Below, piece by piece: positions 11,790 through 12,258 of a stretch of DNA of 12,258 bases. The notes below the pieces were generated by a model. It had not been told where the DNA came from and searched no databases. It was given only the letters and a program-made list of their open reading frames with translations. Origin of the DNA: an uncultured Eggerthellaceae bacterium (lineage in GTDB: Bacteria > Actinomycetota > Coriobacteriia > Coriobacteriales > Eggerthellaceae); assembly GCA_910588435.1 (NCBI GenBank), contig CAJUPL010000041.1, positions 1-12,258 on the forward strand. Direction: 5' to 3'. A program made the translations under genes and the position numbers. Positions within the stretch are counted from its first letter, which is position 1. Each line of letters starts with the position of its first letter.

Positions 11790-12258
11790 CTTGTAGGCGG
11801 CTGCAATGGAGACGCTCGCTATGCCCCCACCAAGAGTGGGCAGCTACATCCCCTAACCTGCAGCCTCCCACCTGTGGGCAGCTACATCCCCTAACCTGCA
11901 GCCTCCCACCTGTGGGCGGCTGCATCGCAGCCGCAGCTGTGCGGGAATCCGAGCTGAGCGAAGCGATGCGAGGATGAGAGCGCAGCGTAACTTGCCCGAA
12001 AGGGCAAGGGCAGCCGGGGTGGAGATGTGAGTGAGGATGGGTGGCCTCGCGCAGATGGGCTATCTGGGAAGGCGAGGAAGCTACCCTTGAGGGGTGGCAT
12101 ATGGGATCCCTAGCTTGGAGGTGTCTTGCGCCAGGCTAGGTTTCCTCACCTGAGGCTTGCTTCCGGGTGTTCGCAGGCTATCGCCTGCGTTACGCATTGC
12201 TAGCGCAATGCTGCGGCTGCAATGCAGCCGCCTACCGCAGGGGGGGTGCAGCCGCCCA
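11790..12258 (+). repeat. Two-armed structured repeat element D (runs off the window end)
   Basis: This is a second copy of the element C layout, shifted by about 640-670 bp. Its first part (about 11795-11835) resembles 11167-11210. The forward arm (11912-12018) holds GCGGCTGC/ATC/GCAGCCGC (11916-11934), a GCTGTGC...GCGCAGC stem with a greatly enlarged loop, and CTTGCCC/GAAA/GGGCAAG (11991-12008). The spacer keeps CAGATGGGCTATCTG and GGGATCCC. The reversed arm has hairpins at 12172-12189, 12194-12211 and 12213-12231. It ends in CTACCGCAGGGGGGG and GCAGCCGCCCA, as in element B. Confidence 0.8.
11836..11911. repeat. 38-bp direct tandem repeat inside element D
   Basis: A 38-bp unit starting GTGGGCAGCTACATCCCC occurs at 11836-11873 and 11874-11911 with no visible change. 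A third GTGGGC at 11912 begins the forward arm. The identity suggests a recent duplication by slippage or recombination. Confidence 0.9.

Noticed and set aside
11057..12100. Short open frames in the last 1.2 kb
   Set aside because: They cross terminators and repeat arms, have no ribosome sites or domains, and their similarity to each other comes from the repeated DNA.
11036..12258. Insertion sequence or transposon remnant with a transposase
   Set aside because: No transposase-like reading frame or clear target-site duplication is visible; only folded repeats are present.

Overview
The window comes from a GC-rich bacterium. A DMSO-reductase-family molybdoenzyme operon with Tat leaders, an aldehyde:ferredoxin-oxidoreductase homologue, strong GGAGGTGA-type ribosome sites and GC-rich intergenic repeats together suggest an anaerobic, respiratory-metabolism-rich actinobacterium of the Coriobacteriia/Eggerthellaceae type. 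That placement is inferred from gene content; no marker in the window proves it.

Layout. 1-337: tail of a terminator followed by a folded intergenic repeat, no gene. 338-1349: a symmetric candidate operator, a promoter and purC (SAICAR synthase, + strand). 1350-1830: no gene; repeats and terminators between two convergent transcripts. 1831-7057: a compact five-gene minus-strand operon. In order of transcription it encodes a Tat-exported four-cluster Fe-S protein, a Tat-exported molybdopterin oxidoreductase, a DmsB/NrfC-like Fe-S subunit, an NrfD-like membrane subunit and a DUF4430 lipoprotein. 7058-7334: divergent control region with a near-perfect 21-bp palindrome and two copies of GCATTyTGTGCTGCACA, one in front of each operon. 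7335-11035: plus-strand pair encoding an AOR-family tungsten/molybdenum-pterin enzyme and an unusual 497-residue protein with an IscU/NifU-like N-terminal domain. 11036-12258: about 1.2 kb with no credible gene, made of nested structured repeats.

How the genes may work together. The minus operon has the subunit set of an exported, membrane-anchored molybdoenzyme complex: catalytic A, electron-transfer B, quinol-linked C, plus an extra Fe-S protein and a lipoprotein. Its substrate cannot be read from sequence. The divergent AOR homologue would be a cytoplasmic ferredoxin-linked pterin enzyme, and the NifU-like protein beside it may help supply clusters to these Fe-S-rich proteins. The matching operator-like repeats suggest that both arms are controlled together.

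The strongest unexplained signal is the intergenic repeat family. A three-hairpin arm recurs at least six times in both orientations. Several copies have stem sequences that differ on both sides while base-pairing is kept, so the fold appears to be conserved rather than the sequence. The arms lie next to terminators and a second shared module, mostly at transcript 3' ends.
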